A DNA stretch of 64,000 nucleotides from Hyphomicrobium sp. 12-62-95 (GTDB lineage: Bacteria > Pseudomonadota > Alphaproteobacteria > Rhizobiales > Hyphomicrobiaceae), in the NCBI GenBank assembly GCA_002279935.1, contig NCCZ01000006.1:112667-176666 (forward strand), given 5' to 3'. The translations under genes were made by a program, and so were the position numbers. The notes beneath the pieces were generated by a model, which was given only the letters and a program-made list of their open reading frames with translations, ran no database searches and was not told where the DNA came from. This document shows, in pieces, positions 63,044 to 64,000 of the stretch; position 1 is the stretch's first letter; each line of letters begins with the position of its first letter.

Positions 63044-63658
63044 TCACCCCAGCCACCCCGCGTCCGCCTCATACGCCGATACCTCCTCCACCGTCTCCAG
63101 CGCCATGATCGCGGTCTTGTGCGCGTAGTAAGCCTGATAGAACGCGTCGCCCTTTGCCAACCCCGCGAGATAGATCGCGAGAAACTCATCGTGCGTCGTC
63201 ATAACCGGTGAACCGCCCTTGGGCGTATAGGGCCGCGGGTTCGGGACAAGGTGCGGCGCCCGGCTGATGGCGGTGTTGATGGCGGTGATGTTCTCGCGCG
63301 TGACGGGATCGCAGCCGTAGGTGCGCAGCGCGCCGTTGACGGGGACCGACACTTCGCTCTCGGCAAATCGCTGCTGGCTCAGCATCCACACTTCGTTGAT
63401 CTTCTGCTCCTGGGCTTCGGACAGGCTTGGCACCACGGCAGCCGAACCTTTGGCAGCCTCATGCATCTGCTGGTAGGGTTCAATGAGCGTTGCATCATCC
63501 AGCCAGATGCGTTCGCCACGATGGACTTCAATCCATCCGCGATCACCTTGCCACTGCATGACGCGCCAATTCGGGTCGATATTTGTAAACATAAAGCCGT
63601 GGCGCGCTTCCCCATCAATGATGATCACACCATCTTCAAAAACAACAGTCGTCTTCAT
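63044..63658 (-). CDS. phage tail protein of the DUF4376 kind
   Basis: The 204-residue protein begins MKTTVVFEDGVIIIDGEARHG with strands typical of tail-fibre or assembly proteins. It ends with a helical DUF4376-like region: VNGALRTYGCDPVTRENITAINTAIS, TTHDEFLAIYLAGLAKGDAFYQAYYAHKTAI. Such proteins sit at the end of tail modules. ATG 63658 is chosen over one four codons upstream. It directly follows the tail collar gene on the same strand. Confidence 0.75.
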   Translation of the reverse strand: MKTTVVFEDGVIIIDGEARHGFMFTNIDPNWRVMQWQGDRGWIEVHRGERIWLDDATLIEPYQQMHEAAKGSAAVVPSLSEAQEQKINEVWMLSQQRFAESEVSVPVNGALRTYGCDPVTRENITAINTAISRAPHLVPNPRPYTPKGGSPVMTTHDEFLAIYLAGLAKGDAFYQAYYAHKTAIMALETVEEVSAYEADAGWLG

Positions 63659-63666
63659 AGCCCTGC

Positions 63667-64000
63667 TCACGTCTTGATGATGTAGTTGAGAATGATCGTC
63701 GGCTGGACGTTATTGTGCTGTTGGTTGCTCCCGGTGGAGCTCGTGGCCTTGCTCGCCGATGACCCGCCAGCCCCTGCCGGCGAAATCGACGCAAACGAGC
63801 CGCTGCCGTACGTCAAACTGTGGCTATGGCTGGCAAGCTGAGCTGTCGTCAGTGTGTGCGTTTCGGCACCACCCGTCGCCCCAAGTACATCACCATCAAG
63901 GCCACCAGACTGATTGGTCAGACGGTTGGCCGACGAACCTCCCATGTCGTCCTTACCGGCAACCACGCGACCACGAATGTCGGGGAGGGCAAAGGTTGTG
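63667..64000 (-). CDS. phage tail collar/fibre protein, C-terminal part (cut by window edge)
   Basis: The frame is open to the window end; about 110 residues are visible. They read ALPDIRGRVVAGKDDMGGSSANRL near the edge, then a collar region with ETHTLTTAQLASHSHS, and end NNVQPTIILNYIIKT. The LPDxRGRVxAGxDxMGG, TLTxxQxPxHxH and NxxPxxxLNYIIK motifs define the tail collar family of phage fibres. The 5' part lies outside the window. Confidence 0.9.
   Translation of the reverse strand, partial: TTFALPDIRGRVVAGKDDMGGSSANRLTNQSGGLDGDVLGATGGAETHTLTTAQLASHSHSLTYGSGSFASISPAGAGGSSASKATSSTGSNQQHNNVQPTIILNYIIKT

Overview
The window looks like the chromosome of a high-G+C alphaproteobacterium, most likely order Hyphomicrobiales. 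The evidence is the linked run valS, popZ-like (DUF2497), tolC and pcm, a SPOR-domain protein next to argS and dgt, an HWE-type histidine kinase and Sel1-type proteins. Names rest on recognised motifs and architecture; no database search was run.

Bases 1-21245 are core chromosome. On the minus strand lie a SPOR-domain protein (cut by the window edge), argS, dgt, a ribbon-helix-helix protein, a Sel1-repeat lipoprotein-like exported protein overlapping ilvD, valS, two tandem popZ-like genes, tolC and pcm. On the plus strand lie erpA, xthA, a receiver-only protein with Glu at the phosphosite, an M48 metalloprotease and a DUF2939 protein. Short palindromic repeats sit between several of these genes.

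Bases 21275-45650 are a 24.4 kb integrated island. It starts in the 3' half of tRNA-Cys(GCA) and ends in a 46-bp exact copy of that half. The left end carries a small acidic protein, a DUF927 ATPase and a SNF2 helicase that is cut short. The right end carries an S24-like repressor, an AlpA/Xis-type protein and a tyrosine integrase broken by a frameshift. Between them is a mosaic: an IS1595 remnant, a second 5'-truncated integrase, cytochrome c, a methyltransferase plus homocysteine S-methyltransferase under a divergent TetR, a patatin, a second TetR with strong palindromic operators, a CBS protein, an HWE kinase, MarR, a bactofilin and a GyrI-like pseudogene.

Bases 45651-50420 return to a tRNA-Asn(GUU), an L,D-transpeptidase, a small cytochrome c, an EEP-family hydrolase and hypothetical proteins. 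Bases 50637-61352 look like a defence or stress island. A sigma-54 activator with an RtcR/CARF-like sensor domain stands divergent from five unfamiliar small genes. Those genes are preceded by a good -24/-12 promoter, and two of them are paralogous membrane proteins. The activator's 3' end overlaps that of a complete type I restriction-modification operon (hsdR-hsdM-hsdS). This activator and its operon are the best candidate for an undescribed system here. The window ends with a FixJ/LuxR-type regulator and the edge of a phage tail module (DUF4376-type protein and tail collar fibre).
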